A stretch of DNA of 64,000 bases, taken from positions 455,001 to 519,000 of the forward strand of contig JAWNZC010000286.1 of assembly GCA_035771165.1 (NCBI GenBank), given 5' to 3'. Position numbers and translations under genes: made by a program. Each line of letters begins with the position of its first letter. Position 1 is the first letter of the stretch. This DNA is from Paragorgia papillata. Lineage: Eukaryota; Cnidaria; Anthozoa; Scleralcyonacea; Coralliidae. Below are positions 39,642 to 51,200 of this stretch, piece after piece. The notes beneath the pieces were generated by a model. That model worked only from the letters and a program-made list of their open reading frames with translations. It did not search any database and was not told the origin of the DNA.

Positions 39642-40551
39642 GAGTTAAACGTCAAATTTCAGTCGAATTGAATTGTTTTTACTTGAAGGCTTTGAACCTG
39701 AAAACAATTCCTTGAAAAAATGGCGCCGAATTGTCACAGACAGAAGAAAATCATTTAATTCGACGCGACGATTTTCGTCGCACCATCCGTCTGACTCAGA
39801 CGAATTTAACTGCCGAGACGAATTTAATTCGTGTGTCGAATTTAATCGAGTTATACGTCGCAGTTTCGTCGAATAAAATTCAAACACGTCTGAATTTTAT
39901 TAAACGAAACTGCGACGTATAAATTCGAGTCAGACGGATAATGCGACGGTAATCGGTCTTACTAATTACTGCCCCGGGAATATAAAATGACTGCCCGAGA
40001 CCCATAACTCGTTCCTTTATCCAGTAATTAATTATTTTTTTATAAATGTTGTTAACCATATCTTTATAAAGGGAAACAAGATGGCAAGGCTGTCGACAGA
40101 CTACAGTAAAAACCCGCTAACAAGGACCTACCACTATTAAGAACCTCAGGCTGAAATTAAGAATTTATTTATATAAGAATATATAAGAATATATAAGAAT
40201 ATAAGAACCTATCCCAGGCTGATTTGGTAAAATGTAGGTTCTTGTTAGCGGGTTTTTACTGTCTGTGTCTTAGGGGGTGTTTATATGGAAGTTAGCCAGC
40301 TGCAGCCCGGGTACCCGACGATTTTACTCTCGCTTTACTCCGGCTAACGCCAGACGATTTTCCGCGTTAAGGGAAAGCGTTAAACGTTCCGCACTGCGTG
40401 TTCGAGTTACACGACGAATTATCGTCGCGTCGAATTAAATGTTTCTCTGTTGTCTGTGACAATTCGGCGCCATGTTTTCAAGACGTCGTTTTCAGGCTCG
40501 ACGCGTCCAAGTAAAAACAATTAGATCCGACTGAAATTCGACATTTAACTC
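39642..40551. mobile_element. TIR-bounded element with nested MITEs
   Basis: Left GAGTTAAACGTCAAATTTCA...ATTGTTTTTACTT is inverted at 40410-40551. Arms of about 130 bp include ATGGCGCCGAATTGTCACAG. Many GACGAATTTAATTCG words fill the interior. A MITE (40103-40262) lies inside. Confidence 0.7.
40103..40262. repeat. MITE with ACAGTAAAAACCCGC ends
   Basis: ACAGTAAAAACCCGCTAACA at the left and the complement TGTTAGCGGGTTTTTACTGT at the right; the interior is AT-rich with ATATAAGAAT repeats. The ends resemble Tc1/mariner-type MITEs, but a clear TA duplication is not visible. Confidence 0.75.
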
Positions 40552-40740
40552 ATTCCTGTCCGAGGGCTTCCCCAGAGGTGAATAAAATCGTCTGGCGTTA
40601 GCCAGAATAAAATACCAAAGACCGATTCGGATAGCACAATCGGTGCCACTTGGTACTTTTTATTTTTTACTCTAACGCCAGACGATTTAACTCCTCAAGG
40701 GAATAGACCTCCTGACATGGTGGGAGTTAAAGAGTTAAGA
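40552..40740. repeat. Dispersed repeat with CGTCTGGCGTTAGCCAGAATAA
   Basis: AACTCATTCCTGTCC...GAATAAAATCGTCTGGCG here is shared with 43083-43180 and with a fragment at 10365-10440. The right part is inverted (CTAACGCCAGACGATTTAAC). Confidence 0.7.
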
Positions 40741-40956
40741 ACCTTCCTCCTACTGTATAAGAACCTATGGTTGCATGAAATTATTAAGACATGGGCGTAC
40801 ATTTTGGTAAGAACATTTTTCAGAAATATGCTCATGTAATATGTATGATGTGAAACATTATATTTATTAAATTATATAAATCTTAACTGGTTTACATAAC
40901 AAATTCACACATGTGTGGCTGGTTTAAGACACAGTTAAATATATATATATATATAT

Positions 40957-41092
40957 ACTATAAGTGGGCTTACCTCAAATGTTGATGGTCGCTACTGTCA
41001 GTTTCACGCTGGGCGATCTTCAGGCTTGAAGATCGCCCAGCGTGAAACTCACAGTAGCGACCATCAACATTTGAGGTAAGCCCACTTATAGT
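40957..41092. repeat. 136-bp palindrome
   Basis: Arms of about 66 bp beginning ACTATAAGTGGGCTTACCTC meet at TCTTCAGGCTTGAAGA. One mismatch seen (CTGTCAG/CTGTGAG). Confidence 0.9.
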
Positions 41093-41108
41093 TTATTCGC
41101 TCTATCTT

Positions 41109-41236
41109 TACGGTATTAAGCACATTTCGACATTTCGCGAACAACACTTTATTACGGTATTGAGCACTTTTCGACATTTCGCGAACAACACTTTACGGTA
41201 TTGAGCACTTTTCGACATTTCGCGAACAACACTTTG
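41109..41236. repeat. Tandem repeat, three units of about 43-46 bp
   Basis: Unit GGTATTGAGCACTTTTCGACATTTCGCGAACAACACTT, repeated three times with small changes in the first copy. Confidence 0.85.
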
Positions 41237-41921
41237 GCCTTATGTGAGCAGGGCTGCTCTCGATCATTATTACAAGCTTGCCCTAATTTCCCCCCTTTCC
41301 CAGGCATTTGACAGTGACTCATCTGCAGGTCTTTCCCCAGTTGTATTCAATTGGGGAGTATGTTGAAGTATCTAAATAGTAGTTGCAGTTCACTTGGCTA
41401 TAATTTTCTTGAAGTTCCGCTTATATACTAGGCTACTGTAGCTAGCTGCATGCTTGTCAACTTCTCCTTATATATATATACAGCTAAATCAATTAAGGTT
41501 GTCCTGGCCAAAGCCAAAAGGTCAAAGCCAAGCGCGAAAAGTACGATGTGAATTACTATTTAAATAGCGAAGCACACATTTACTATATTTATAGGCCAAA
41601 ATCATACAAATAAACCAAACTTGCCTCTCTGGGGATTATTAACGAGCATTTTCGCGCTTGGCTTTGACCTTTTAGCTTTAGCCTTTTAGCTTTGGCCAGG
41701 ACAACCTTAATTGATTTAGCTGTATACAGTATAGTAAAAGTTCAAAGACTCAACAGTTGTGATTTTTATTACTAGTTAGTTTCATGCCACACACATATCG
41801 TGTGGTACTCTTCAGATAAAATGGTCTAAAGATAAACTTATGAAAATTCTATTTTCAATAAATTTGTAATTATATACTAGCTGGCTACTGTAGCTAGCTA
41901 GCTACATGCTAGTCAACTTCT

Positions 41922-41959
<38 letters not shown>

Positions 41960-42191
41960 AGAAGTTGACAAGCATGCAGCTAGCTACAGTAGCCTAGTAT
42001 ATAAGTGGAACTTCAAGAAAATTACAGCCAAGTGAACTGTAACAACTATTTACATACTTCAACATATTCCCCAATTGAATACAACATGGGAAAAACCTGC
42101 AGATGAGTCACTGTCAAATGCCTGGGAAAGGGGGGAAATTAGGGCAAGCTTGGAATAATGATCGAGAGCAGCCCTGCTCACATAAGGCCAA
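41234..42191. mobile_element. Foldback element with a nested second foldback
   Basis: Outer arms 41234-41478 and 41940-42191 are about 240 bp each (TTGGCCTTATGTGAGCAGGG and complement). Inside, a second inverted pair at 41481-41722 (AGCTAAATCAATTAAGG and complement) is followed by a third partial arm copy (41874-41940). No protein. Confidence 0.8.
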
Positions 42192-43190
42192 GTTATCTTG
42201 GTGGGTAGGAAAAACTCTGCCCAAGGCCAGGATCAAACCTTGGCTGTTTTATATGCCAAAACACAACTACTAAGTTATCCCTGCCCTCAAGATCTAACTG
42301 TAGCTTTATGTGGATGCATGCTTGATCAGCCCAAGTTATCCTAGACCAACAACAGAGCTACATGTACATGTATGCATTGATGTACACATTCATATTACAC
42401 AAACATTGATCCTACCTCCTGAGATAACTCGAATGGAAGCATTCACAAGGAGGCAGGATATACTGTGGCCCTTAAGGATTACCCTGGCTTTAGATCACTC
42501 AGACTGAGTTACCCCTATACCCCGAGTTTATCACTGTTGGAGTTCACTTCAGTCTCATGTGAATAGTTTACTTTTTAAACAAGGAAATTAATGAACTGGC
42601 ATGAGTGGCACAAGTGTTAGTATGCTTCCTCTCACTGCTGAAGTTAAGTCCAGTTGAATGGGATTAGTACTATTAGTATGGGAAGGGAAGACATTAGGAA
42701 GATATGTGAACAAGCTGTGAAAATGGATTTAGTGAAGAGGAGATGGCAAACGAAACTACTGTTAATAACATTAGATCATGGAAAACTGCCATCATGTAAA
42801 AAACTAGCTAACCCATGCAAGTATGGAAAATAGCCATATTAGGTGATGGAGAGCAAGGTCCATAATGATGAGAGCCCTTACCTTCACCCCAATCCTCGCT
42901 TCTCTCAATCACTTCACCACAGCGAAGCCTGGCTGGGACATGGGAGCAAGGTTGGCATAACAGCGAGGCCTTTCTCTCACTGACTTCACTTCTCCTGCTT
43001 TTTCTTGGGGCCCTTACCTCCAGAAAACCACACTTTCCATCACATATATAGGGGTAGTCCAAAAAGGGGTGATCAGATATGTTTAACTCATTCCTGTCCA
43101 AGGGCTTCTGCAGAAGTGAATAAAATTGTCCAGCATTAGCCAGAATAAAATACTAGACTGATTTGGACAGGAAGAGTTAATACCCTCAAT
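42192..43190. other. Intergenic DNA, no gene recognised
   Basis: Unique-looking sequence with short open frames of no known family. A copy of the CCTGTCCAAGGGCTTC / GCATTAGCCAGAATAAA repeat lies at 43083-43180. Confidence 0.5.
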
Positions 43191-43207
43191 AAATAAAATG
43201 GCTTTAC

Positions 43208-43706
43208 TTTTACTTTGGCCACATAAAAAAATTACTTGTTTAGCATCCACCTATTTCAATTTTTCCAGGTCGGGAGGGAGGTTTTTGTTTTTTTGTACAT
43301 TTTTTTTCTTTTTGCCCTACAGGGGCACCACTCTCATCTATACTACACAGTGTTTCAAAAATGTACTACAGCCTTCCTTGACCACACAGCATATCACAAA
43401 TGCCATTGGTTGTCTATAACAAAGACGTATTTGTTTTTACTCACTCATGTTTTATCGTGGTTTTATTTATTAAACAGAAAACGAGTCGAGGTTTATAATA
43501 ACTTAATGCGCAGGTGTGGAACATGTAAGGGTCGGTACATGGGCATGAAGTTCATCGGCGATTGCAAATCGCAAATCACCATTTTTAATACTACAGGTAA
43601 AACATTGTTTTGAGAGTTTTTGCACTAAATTTATAGGGTTTTTTTGGAGGTCGGGGCTTTTCTCAGGTCGGGCAGGGATGCTAAACAAGTAATTTTTTTA
43701 TGTGGC
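43208..43706. mobile_element. Small TIR element carrying a zinc-binding exon
   Basis: Left GGCCACATAAAAAAATTACT...TTTAGCATCC (43217-43248) is inverted at 43676-43707. Between them is an exon-like segment (43478-43596) with splice sites on both sides. Confidence 0.65.
43478..43596 (+). CDS. Exon-like segment CGTCKGRYMGMKFIGDC in a TIR element
   Basis: An acceptor (TTATTAAACAG) precedes 43478 and a donor (ACAG, then GTAAAA) follows 43596. The open frame contains RRCGTCKGRYMGMKFIGDCK, with a cysteine pair plus one, so possibly a small metal-binding motif. No known family; maybe a captured or transposon-coded exon. Confidence 0.3.
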
Positions 43707-43744
43707 CTTATCAAGTGCCCCATGTGAACATGCCCTAATATATG

Positions 43745-43990
43745 TACATACTGTATATACTCAGTACCGTAGGGGGGGAGAGTACCGTAGGGGGGGAGTA
43801 GGGGGGGTAATTACTCCAGGGCCCAGGCCCAGAAGGGGCCTGCTAAAAATTCAGTCTATGAAGATATATTATAATAATTATAGAAAACTTACTGCTGGGG
43901 CCCAGTAAAACCTTGGTAAAAATATTGGAGGGGGCCCACACGCAAATTACGACCCGGGGCCTGTGCTGGCTCTCGACAGCCCTGTATATA
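43745..43990. repeat. Dispersed repeat rich in GGGCCC, intact (empty-site) copy
   Basis: Matches 51075-51480 on the opposite strand (GGGCCCAGTAAAACCTTGG, ACAGCCCTG). It lacks the 160-bp MITE found in that copy and so shows the sequence before insertion. Confidence 0.75.
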
Positions 43991-44760
43991 CTGTACATGT
44001 AGTTACAATAGATTTCAGTTATATTAAATTGCAACATTTCATAATCAGGATTTCAACAGAATTCCTTCAGCTGTTAGCTATATTAATGTTTAATTTGATT
44101 ATACAACATCTGACATATAATCTGACATGTTGTATAGTGTACATACATAAATATGCAGGTCTTCCAGTTAATAATTTGCATTTGCAAAGGTAACAACAAA
44201 CTATGGCCAAAAGCGTATCTTTGGCCAGCCACGATAACTACCTATCTGAAATTCAATCGGACTAAACAAGAACTGAAGTTATCTATAAGCATCTATACAA
44301 ATAGAAAGTCATGAGGTGTCTAACTAGAAGCCCAGTTTAATAAACGGAGTGAATCAGTACAGGAGCTACAAAATAGTCGATCGAAGACAAACTCTACATC
44401 CGCCGTTTATACTAAGGGTTAACTAACCTGAGAATGCGGTGCACACAAACTCACAAAGATTTCATAACGCTCCTGTCACAACTTGTGCTTGCTGAAATAC
44501 ACCACGAATTTTATGGCGGTACAATGTCAATAAATTATGTAAAATGTGGCTTGCCCTTGCCGGCGAGAACGAAACGCGTGGGCGCGCGAGTTTGACGCGT
44601 GGTTACAGTCATTTCGGAAATTTCCTTGGTCAGTTGGTCCCATACGGTAACTGATGGAAAAGTAAAGTTTTCTTGCATAATTTAGCATGGGTTTTCATGT
44701 ACAATATTGAAACAATATATATCCACTTATTTGATTTGTAAAAATGACAAAAAGTTGAAA
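43991..44760. other. Intergenic DNA with one dispersed repeat
   Basis: 44610-44760 matches 59090-59225 (AAAGTTTTCTTGCATAATTTAGCATGG; TGTACAATATT; ATATATCCACT). The rest shows no gene. Confidence 0.55.
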
Positions 44761-45221
44761 CACAGACGGCCCAATCGTATACCACACGTCAGCACTTTCG
44801 GGGGGAGGCGGGCTACTAGCTCTGTATGTTAACCGTTGGCACGAATCACAGTTAATACACGGGCTTTAGGAAAGGCTCAGTATGGCTCGAGTGAAAACTT
44901 GTTTCAGCATATGATTGTAAACAAAAAATTGTGTATTTGTCTTACCTTAATGTTCAATGAACTTTCTTATGTATGATACAAAGTCTATGGTATCTTGAAA
45001 TACGCTACAATCGCTTCGCAGTCTTCCTATAAATTCACTGAATATCCTTCGATTTGAACGGCCATGTTTAGTGTTTACTAGGCCCAATCCTTCAAACTGT
45101 CACGCGGCTTACGAGTGCTCACACGTCCTGCTAGAAACCCAAAAAACAAGATTTTTTCATCGTCAAGAGCGAGATGAAAGGACACTACCATATATTACGG
45201 TGGCCCGTTGGGGACACGCTT

Positions 45222-45437
45222 GTTCCGTAGAAAATATACAGCACTTCCGTAGAAAATGTATAGCCGTTCCGTAGAAAATGTAGAGCTCTTTCGTAGAAAT
45301 GTATATATACAGCTGTTCCGTAGAAAATATACAGCTGTTCCGTACAAAATGTATAGCCGTTCCGTAGAACATGTATAGCTTTTCCGTAGAAAATGTATGG
45401 CTCTTCCGTAGAAAATGTATAGCTCTTCCGTAGAAAG
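45222..45437. repeat. Tandem array TTCCGTAGAAAATGTATAGC (left arm)
   Basis: About ten units of 19-22 bp. The same array is inverted at 46241-46542 in the other arm, with more copies. Not CRISPR: the spacers are constant. Confidence 0.9.
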
Positions 45438-46076
45438 TTAAAACTAATGCGCGCGCACGTTAAGCATATTCGTATTACATGAAGTGTTGGTACGGTCTAT
45501 TATGAATTCAATTTGGCAGCTTGTCAGCAATGTTCTGCGGAGTTTCCTTCCCAAGTTTACATTCAGTTTTGTCCTTCTTGTGGCTTTGAAAGAAACGGTA
45601 AGGTTCCATTAAATTATTGGGTATTGTTTAGTGATTTAAAGTACAGAGTACTCAGAGGTTAAATAGCATATGTTTACAATATCTCGCAGTATAAACGTCA
45701 GTATTCATACAATATCTTTTCATTTTATTTTATAAATTATATTGCAGTGGTTATCGAACGTAGAGTCATAGAGCATTATTTCCATCTTGGTTATTAATAC
45801 GAACTTATAACTCAGCTACTAAAAAATGAACATGGTATAGTGGTGAACATTCGCACTTTAAAGAGACGTTTGAATGATTATCAATTATCACGTCGAAAAG
45901 AAAACCAAAATTTTAATGAAGAGCACGTCAGAAACGTTATATGCTCTTCATTAAAATTCTGAAATACTGACGTTTATACTGTGAGATATTGTAAACATAT
46001 GTTATTTAACCTCTGCATGAGTACTCTGTACTTGAAATCACTAAACAATACCCAATAATTTAATGGAACCTATTAC

Positions 46077-46161
46077 CGTTTCTTTCAAAGCCACAAGAAG
46101 GACAAAACTGAATGTAAACTTGGGAAGGAAATTCCGCAGAACATTGCTGACAAGCTGCCAT
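46077..46161 (-). CDS. Zinc-ribbon first exon inside the foldback element
   Basis: Minus-strand ATG at 46161 opens 28 codons, MAACQQCSAEFPSQVYIQFC followed by PSCGFERN, to a donor (AACG, then GTAATA) at 46076. CxxC-x14-CxxC is a classic zinc-ribbon pattern. The inverted copy in the left arm (about 45505-45600, plus strand) keeps the Cys codons and a better donor (GTAAGG) but has TTG in place of the ATG. Confidence 0.5.
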
Positions 46162-46240
46162 ATTGAATTCATAATAGACCGTACCAACGCTTCGTGTAAT
46201 ACGAATATGCTTAACGTGCGCGCGCATTAGTTTTAACTTT

Positions 46241-46542
46241 CTACGGAAGAGCTATACATTTTCTAGGGAAGAGCTATACATTTTCTACGGAAGAGCTATA
46301 CATTTTCTACGGAAGAGCTATACATTTTCTACGGAAGAGCTATACATTTTCTACGGAAGAGCTATACATTTTCTACGGAAGAGCTATACATGTTCTACGG
46401 AACGACTATACATTTTGTACGGAACAGCTGTATATTTTCTACGGAACAGCTGTATATATACATTTCTACGGAAGAGCTCTACATTTTCTACGGAACGGCT
46501 ATACATTTTCTACGGAAGTGCTGTATATTTTCTACGGAACAA
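46241..46542. repeat. Tandem array CTACGGAAGAGCTATACATT (right arm)
   Basis: Inverted partner of the array at 45222-45437. Seven near-identical units in its first half suggest recent expansion in this arm only. Confidence 0.9.
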
Positions 46543-47032
46543 GCGTGTCCCCAACGGGCCACCGTAATATATGGCACAAACGTGTCCCCAACTTCCATAT
46601 ATGGAAACAACCTGTCCCCGTTAAGTTTAGAAAAAGCCGTTACTCTGACGTCAGAAGGTTCATCGCGCTCATGACGATTTGAACAGATCACATGGTATGC
46701 AATCCAAATAGCTGATTGGTTTAGAAGAGTACCACACCCACTTTGATCCTACCCTCTTGTTTTTAATTTGGGTCTCTAGCAGCACTTGTAAGCCGCGTGA
46801 CAGTTTGAAGGATTGGGCCTAGTAAACATGGCCGTTCAAATCGAAGGATATTCAGTGAATTTATAGGAAGACTGCGAAGCGATTGTAGCGTATTTCAAGA
46901 TACCATAGACTTTGTATCATACATAAGAAAGTTCATTGAACATTAAGGTAAGACAAATACACAATTTTTTGTTTACAATCATATGCTGAAACAAGTTTTC
47001 ACTCGAGCCATACTGAGCCTTTCCTAAAGCCT

Positions 47033-48443
47033 GCACGAATTTAACCTGAATGTCAGGCCTTTATTTGTTCCCGCCTTCCGCAAAACCCGGCAGCGCGGGC
47101 AGATGTGCAGGCGAGCGAGAAGGCGAGAAAAACAAAGGCCTGAGGAAACTCTTAACAAAACTGTCTTCCGTCCACTTTGCTATTTTTAAACATGAACGAG
47201 ATGATTGATATGAGTTGTCAAAAGAACAAAGCGTATGTTTTGATTTCATCCCACAGAAATATATAGTCTTTCTCCGCGTCTGGTTTTAGTCCAGACTAGT
47301 CTAGGTAGAATTGCAATAAATACACGAGCTCGAATTGAAGGCGTTTGTCCATGGTATCTAGACCCGATCTAGAGAAGAAGTCGAAGAATTGGAAAATACG
47401 ATAAGTAACCGAGAAATTTGACAATTTGAGAGTTTACATATATATTGATTCAAAATTACACCATAATAAAAGATAAACACGATTTGATAGCCGCCTTGAT
47501 ATAGTTTCGACTAAATTAATAAAATATATAATTTTGTAGCACAGGCTAGAACGTTGGAGAAAAGGATCGACTGGATATTGATGTTTTATATTAAAAACAA
47601 ACGCAATAGTTTGGGAATGATTTTATACAGTTTTAGAATTTAAATTTTAGAATGCAGGTAGGCCATTTAATATATTGATACATAATTATAAACACGTCTC
47701 AACCGTATAAACTCAGTCATCCACATAGTGACTAACTGTTCCGAGATTCCCGTTTTGTAACTTACGGGTCCACTTTAATTTCTGACAACCATTGTTCAGC
47801 ACTGCCATAAACAACTTGGACCTTCAGTAGCCATCGTCCGGTTCCTGATCATCGAACGAAGGACCCAAGTACAACGAAATTCCTCACCGTGCCATGTTGA
47901 AGTCGATGAAGTTCAGAGAACACAAATGGCAATATCTGATATATCAGACTTTTACCAAAACCAGTGGGCAAAACAGCAAAGGCATCTTGGCTGTCAACAG
48001 CGAGCTTTCGAATGCACGTCGTTTGTTCTGGTTTCAAAGACTCATAGCCGAAATGTGTCAATGAATTTAACAAAGCGGTTTCGAAAAATCCTCCTATGGT
48101 TTGATTTTCCGACATAATAAATGATTAAATGAATGAATTGGTCACAGAAACGTACACGATAAACACATTCGAGAAATGGCGATGACCTTGTCACGGTGTG
48201 CACCTTGACGGTGCACCTTTGGGCAGTTGTTTATCTGAATGAACCAATCAAAATCCTTACTTCAATTAGTCAGCCAATCAGAGCTCCCGTCCATGAGATG
48301 GACGGAGTCCCCACAGTTTTGTTAAGAGTTTCCTCAGGCCTTTGTTTTTCTCGCCTTCTCGCTCGCCTGCACATCTGCCCGCGCTGCCGGGTTTAGCGGA
48401 GGCGGGAACAAATAAAGGCCTGACATTCAGGTTAGCACGAATT
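47033..48443 (-). mobile_element. TIR element with 9-bp target duplication carrying a RecQ-like exon (MULE-like)
   Basis: The element spans 47042-48434. GCACGAATT is duplicated at 47033-47041 and 48435-48443. Both ends start TAACCTGAATGTCAGGCC and stay inverted for about 120 bp (with GGCGAGCGAGAAGGCGAG). A 9-bp duplication plus long inverted repeats is typical of Mutator-like elements. It sits inside the larger foldback element. Confidence 0.8.
47849..48115 (-). pseudogene. RecQ-like DEAD-box helicase N-terminal fragment
   Basis: Minus-strand ATG at 48115 opens 88 codons. FGYESLKPEQ is the Q-like motif and LPTGFGKSLIYQ is motif I (Walker A, binds ATP); the frame stops shortly afterwards. Full RecQ-type helicases need the DEAH box and later motifs, absent here. 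Either a captured exon or the remnant of a transposon-coded helicase; RecQ-like fragments are very common in cnidarian genomes. Confidence 0.75.
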
Positions 48444-48520
48444 CAAATCGAATAACACTATAAAATATAAATGCATGAAATATATACCAATATCCATAGA
48501 AATTCGAGATAAATGTCCTT

Positions 48521-48787
48521 ACCTTGTTTCTGCTTTGTATTTGTTGGTGTTTGTGTTTTCCCGGGTCGAGTTTCAACTATAGTTCGGCGAGTTCCATTCA
48601 CGGTCGTTACAGCGTTACTCTCCTTACTAAAAGAAGGAAAGGCTGGTGACTTCCCTGGGAAGCAAGCCGGGAATTTGACACCAGGCGTTCGTAGTACGCA
48701 TACGGATAGAGTATTTTTGAAGCCAAAGCGTTTACATATGATCGTTTTTCGCGGTGCGAAGATGAACGTTGGGATCGAAAGAGCCAT
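48521..48787 (-). CDS. Exon-like segment MALSIPTFIFAPRK..., unknown
   Basis: Minus-strand ATG at 48787 is open for about 89 codons to a consensus donor (CAAG, then GTAAGG) at about 48520. The peptide is basic and Thr/Pro-rich (TRRTIVETRPGKTQTPTNTK). The second half of the same exon recurs inverted at 48895-49030 with changes that break it. No family recognised. Confidence 0.35.
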
Positions 48788-49203
48788 GAATCGAAAGCTA
48801 AGTTCTCAACGAATGCGCTGATGGCAATTTTTGCGAGATCGAGCGATTTTTGTGGATTTTATGGAGCTTCAAGTGAGGGCGGTCAGAAATATAGCCTTGG
48901 GAAGTCACCAGCCTTTCCTTCTTTTAGTATAAAGGAGAGTAACGACCGTGAATGGAACTCGCCGAACTATAGTTAAAACCCGACCCGGGAAGACACAAAC
49001 ACCAACAAATACAAAGCAGAAACAAGGTAAGAACATTTATCTCGAATTTCTATGGATTTTGGTACATATTTCATGCATTTATAGTGTTAATGTGTTATTC
49101 GATTTGAATTCGTCCCAACGGTCAACATACAGAGCTAGTAGCCCGTCTCCCCCCGAACGTGGTGACGTGTGGTGTACGATTGGGCCGCCTGTGAAATACC
49201 ATG

Positions 49204-49484
49204 GAAATACTTAACACTGAACGTTGGGCTGTATATGAAACGGAAGCTATTGTAAAATGCTATTTGGTATAGAAACTTCAAGAGTTTAGCTAAATTAAAA
49301 GGGGAATATTTAAAAAATAGAAAAACAACTGCCATTTTGTTTGCCGAACGTTACAAAATGGCAGTTGTTTTTATATTTTTTAATTATTTCCCTTTTAACT
49401 AAATTCTTGAAGTTTCTATACCAAATAGTATTTTTCAATAGCTTCAGTTACATATACAGCCCAACGTTCAGCGTTAAGTATTTC
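49204..49484. repeat. Foldback MITE (281 bp)
   Basis: GAAATACTTAACACTGAACG at the left is inverted at the right. Arms are about 130 bp with a 12-bp loop (TTGCCGAACGTT). It abuts the end of the large foldback element. Confidence 0.85.
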
Positions 49485-49543
49485 AGCTCAAAACTCAGAA
49501 AAATTACAACAAGTTTCTTAGTGTTATTTCCCAACGAAATATA

Positions 49544-49810
49544 CACTGCATGAAAACGCAAGTATTCAGATATCTATACTTCTGAATATTGATTGCCATA
49601 CCCCTAATATTCACACATATTTGTAAGTATTCACACTGGAATATTCCCAGAATATGGGGATATTCTTGCCCTGAATACGTCGGAATAAAACACACCTAAT
49701 ATTCTGACTTTAGAATATCTCTGATTTCTATAAGAATATTCTTGTTGAATACTTTGCAATATCTGTGATTACTGTCCGAATATTAGGACATTAACACACC
49801 TTCTAGATTT
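49544..49810. mobile_element. CACTG-ended element, family 4 (GAATATTC array)
   Basis: Starts TACACTGCATGAAAACGC and continues with many GAATATTC, AGTATTC and GAATATC words on both strands. Same plan as the elements at 436, 13483 and 59992 but a different motif. The right end was not found. Confidence 0.45.
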
Positions 49811-50396
49811 GGAAATAATTAAAATTTGAAATTTTTGATTATCGCGCTGAATTGCAGACGTCATTCTTTCATTTTGCTTGTAACTGATTTATATTGTTTA
49901 TTCGGCTTGTAAATTATCATTCGATGTTTTTCTATGTTCTGTTGGTAAAAAAAATTCGTTTGCTTTTTCTGTACACTAGCTGTCGTACGGTTTGACTAGT
50001 TCCCAGGTATAAATGTCGAAAAACAACCTAGGTCTACCAGTTCAACGGTGAGGGAATCCAGCTGGCATTCGGAGGGTGGAAGCTCAGAGAATGTTGCGTT
50101 TTCAAATCGGCGCACATTACTACATAAATTGCATATAAGACTACAGTCATAATTTTGCTATGCTATACATTAATGTTTCAAATAACAAGCAGCACTCTGC
50201 CTATGGTTGCTGATTTGAATCGGGTATTTAGGATCTTTTCCAGATCTTGTTTTCTGGAACTATACTATAGTATCCTTACAGTACATAATTATGGCTTCTT
50301 CTTGTTGAGCGCTAGTTAGAAAAGCCGCTATTGGTGATGTAAGCTGATTTCTTGTGTAAGAAGAGTGTTAGTAATATCAGTATGTCTGTGTAGTCG

Positions 50397-50572
50397 GTCG
50401 GCACTTAATAACATAGGGTGAGGCTACCCTATCGTTCGTGTGTCCCTCGGAAAGTTCTTCGGAAAATTCTACGGAAATCATCAAAATGGCGGAATTCAAA
50501 CCATGAGTCAGATGAGTGAAAGAAACGATAATGAAATCAGTTAATCAGTCCGTGATCGGAATGCATTATTAC
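50397..50572. repeat. Direct repeat, copy 1 (partner 52249-52427)
   Basis: CGGCACTTAATAACATAGGG, TCGTTCGTGTGTCCCTCGG and ATCAGTCCGTGATCGGAATG are shared with the partner 1.85 kb downstream in the same orientation. Confidence 0.88.
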
Positions 50573-50625
50573 ATATTACATGTTATTATATATTTTATTC
50601 CCGCTTGGGGTAGTCAGATTTTTCA

Positions 50626-50627
<2 letters not shown>

Positions 50628-50711
<84 letters not shown>

Positions 50712-50712
50712 T
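50628..50712. repeat. ATT microsatellite
   Basis: Pure (ATT)n run of about 28 units. Confidence 0.97.
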
Positions 50713-51200
50713 ACATTTGTTTCAAATAATTTGTTATGGAAACAAATTATATGTTCAATCAATCTATATGTTCAATCAACATTTGACATTCTGGTGTTAA
50801 AGTATCATATTTTGTATTTTGTTTATGAACTTTTAATGATTTTAGAAGGTTTATTTTAATATAAATAGTTTGGCCATCTGCCATCTGGCCTGTCTTTCCA
50901 AATTGCTTCTGACTTATAGCCACAAAGGTTAAGGATATTATAACAGGGTGGCGTGAAAATGTGAATTATAGTTTATTTAAACTTTATTTTTTATATTACT
51001 TTTTCTGTATTTTAAAGTTTATTTTATTAATTTTTAAATTTGTTTTACTCTTAGCCAAAGGTAAGCATTACTTCATGCACAGGGCTGTCGAGAGCCAGAA
51101 TGGGCCCCGGGTCATAATTTGCGTGCAGGCCCCCTCCGATATTTTTACCAAGGTTTTACTGGGCCCCATCGGTAAGTTTTTGATAATTGTTATAATATAT

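Larger units (their letters stand above)
44761..49193. mobile_element. Large nested foldback transposon, ends CACAG...CTGTG
   Basis: Terminal inverted repeats of about 80 bp (CACAGACGGCCCAATCGTAT and its near-complement ending at 49193) are flanked by AAA on both sides. Inside lie a 2.2-kb inverted repeat (44848-47030) and a second inverted repeat (48444-49121). A separate element (47042-48434) is inserted at their boundary. Exon-like segments occur in both inner repeats. No transposase seen. Confidence 0.7.

Noticed and set aside
45222..46542. CRISPR-like array
   Set aside because: Units are simple 20-bp tandem repeats with constant rather than unique spacers, mirrored within a eukaryotic foldback element.
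46390..46691. Tyr/Phe-rich frames
   Set aside because: Translations of the 20-bp tandem array and its mirror copy (also at 45071-45372).
50516..50800. Isoleucine-rich 94-codon frame
   Set aside because: ATT microsatellite.
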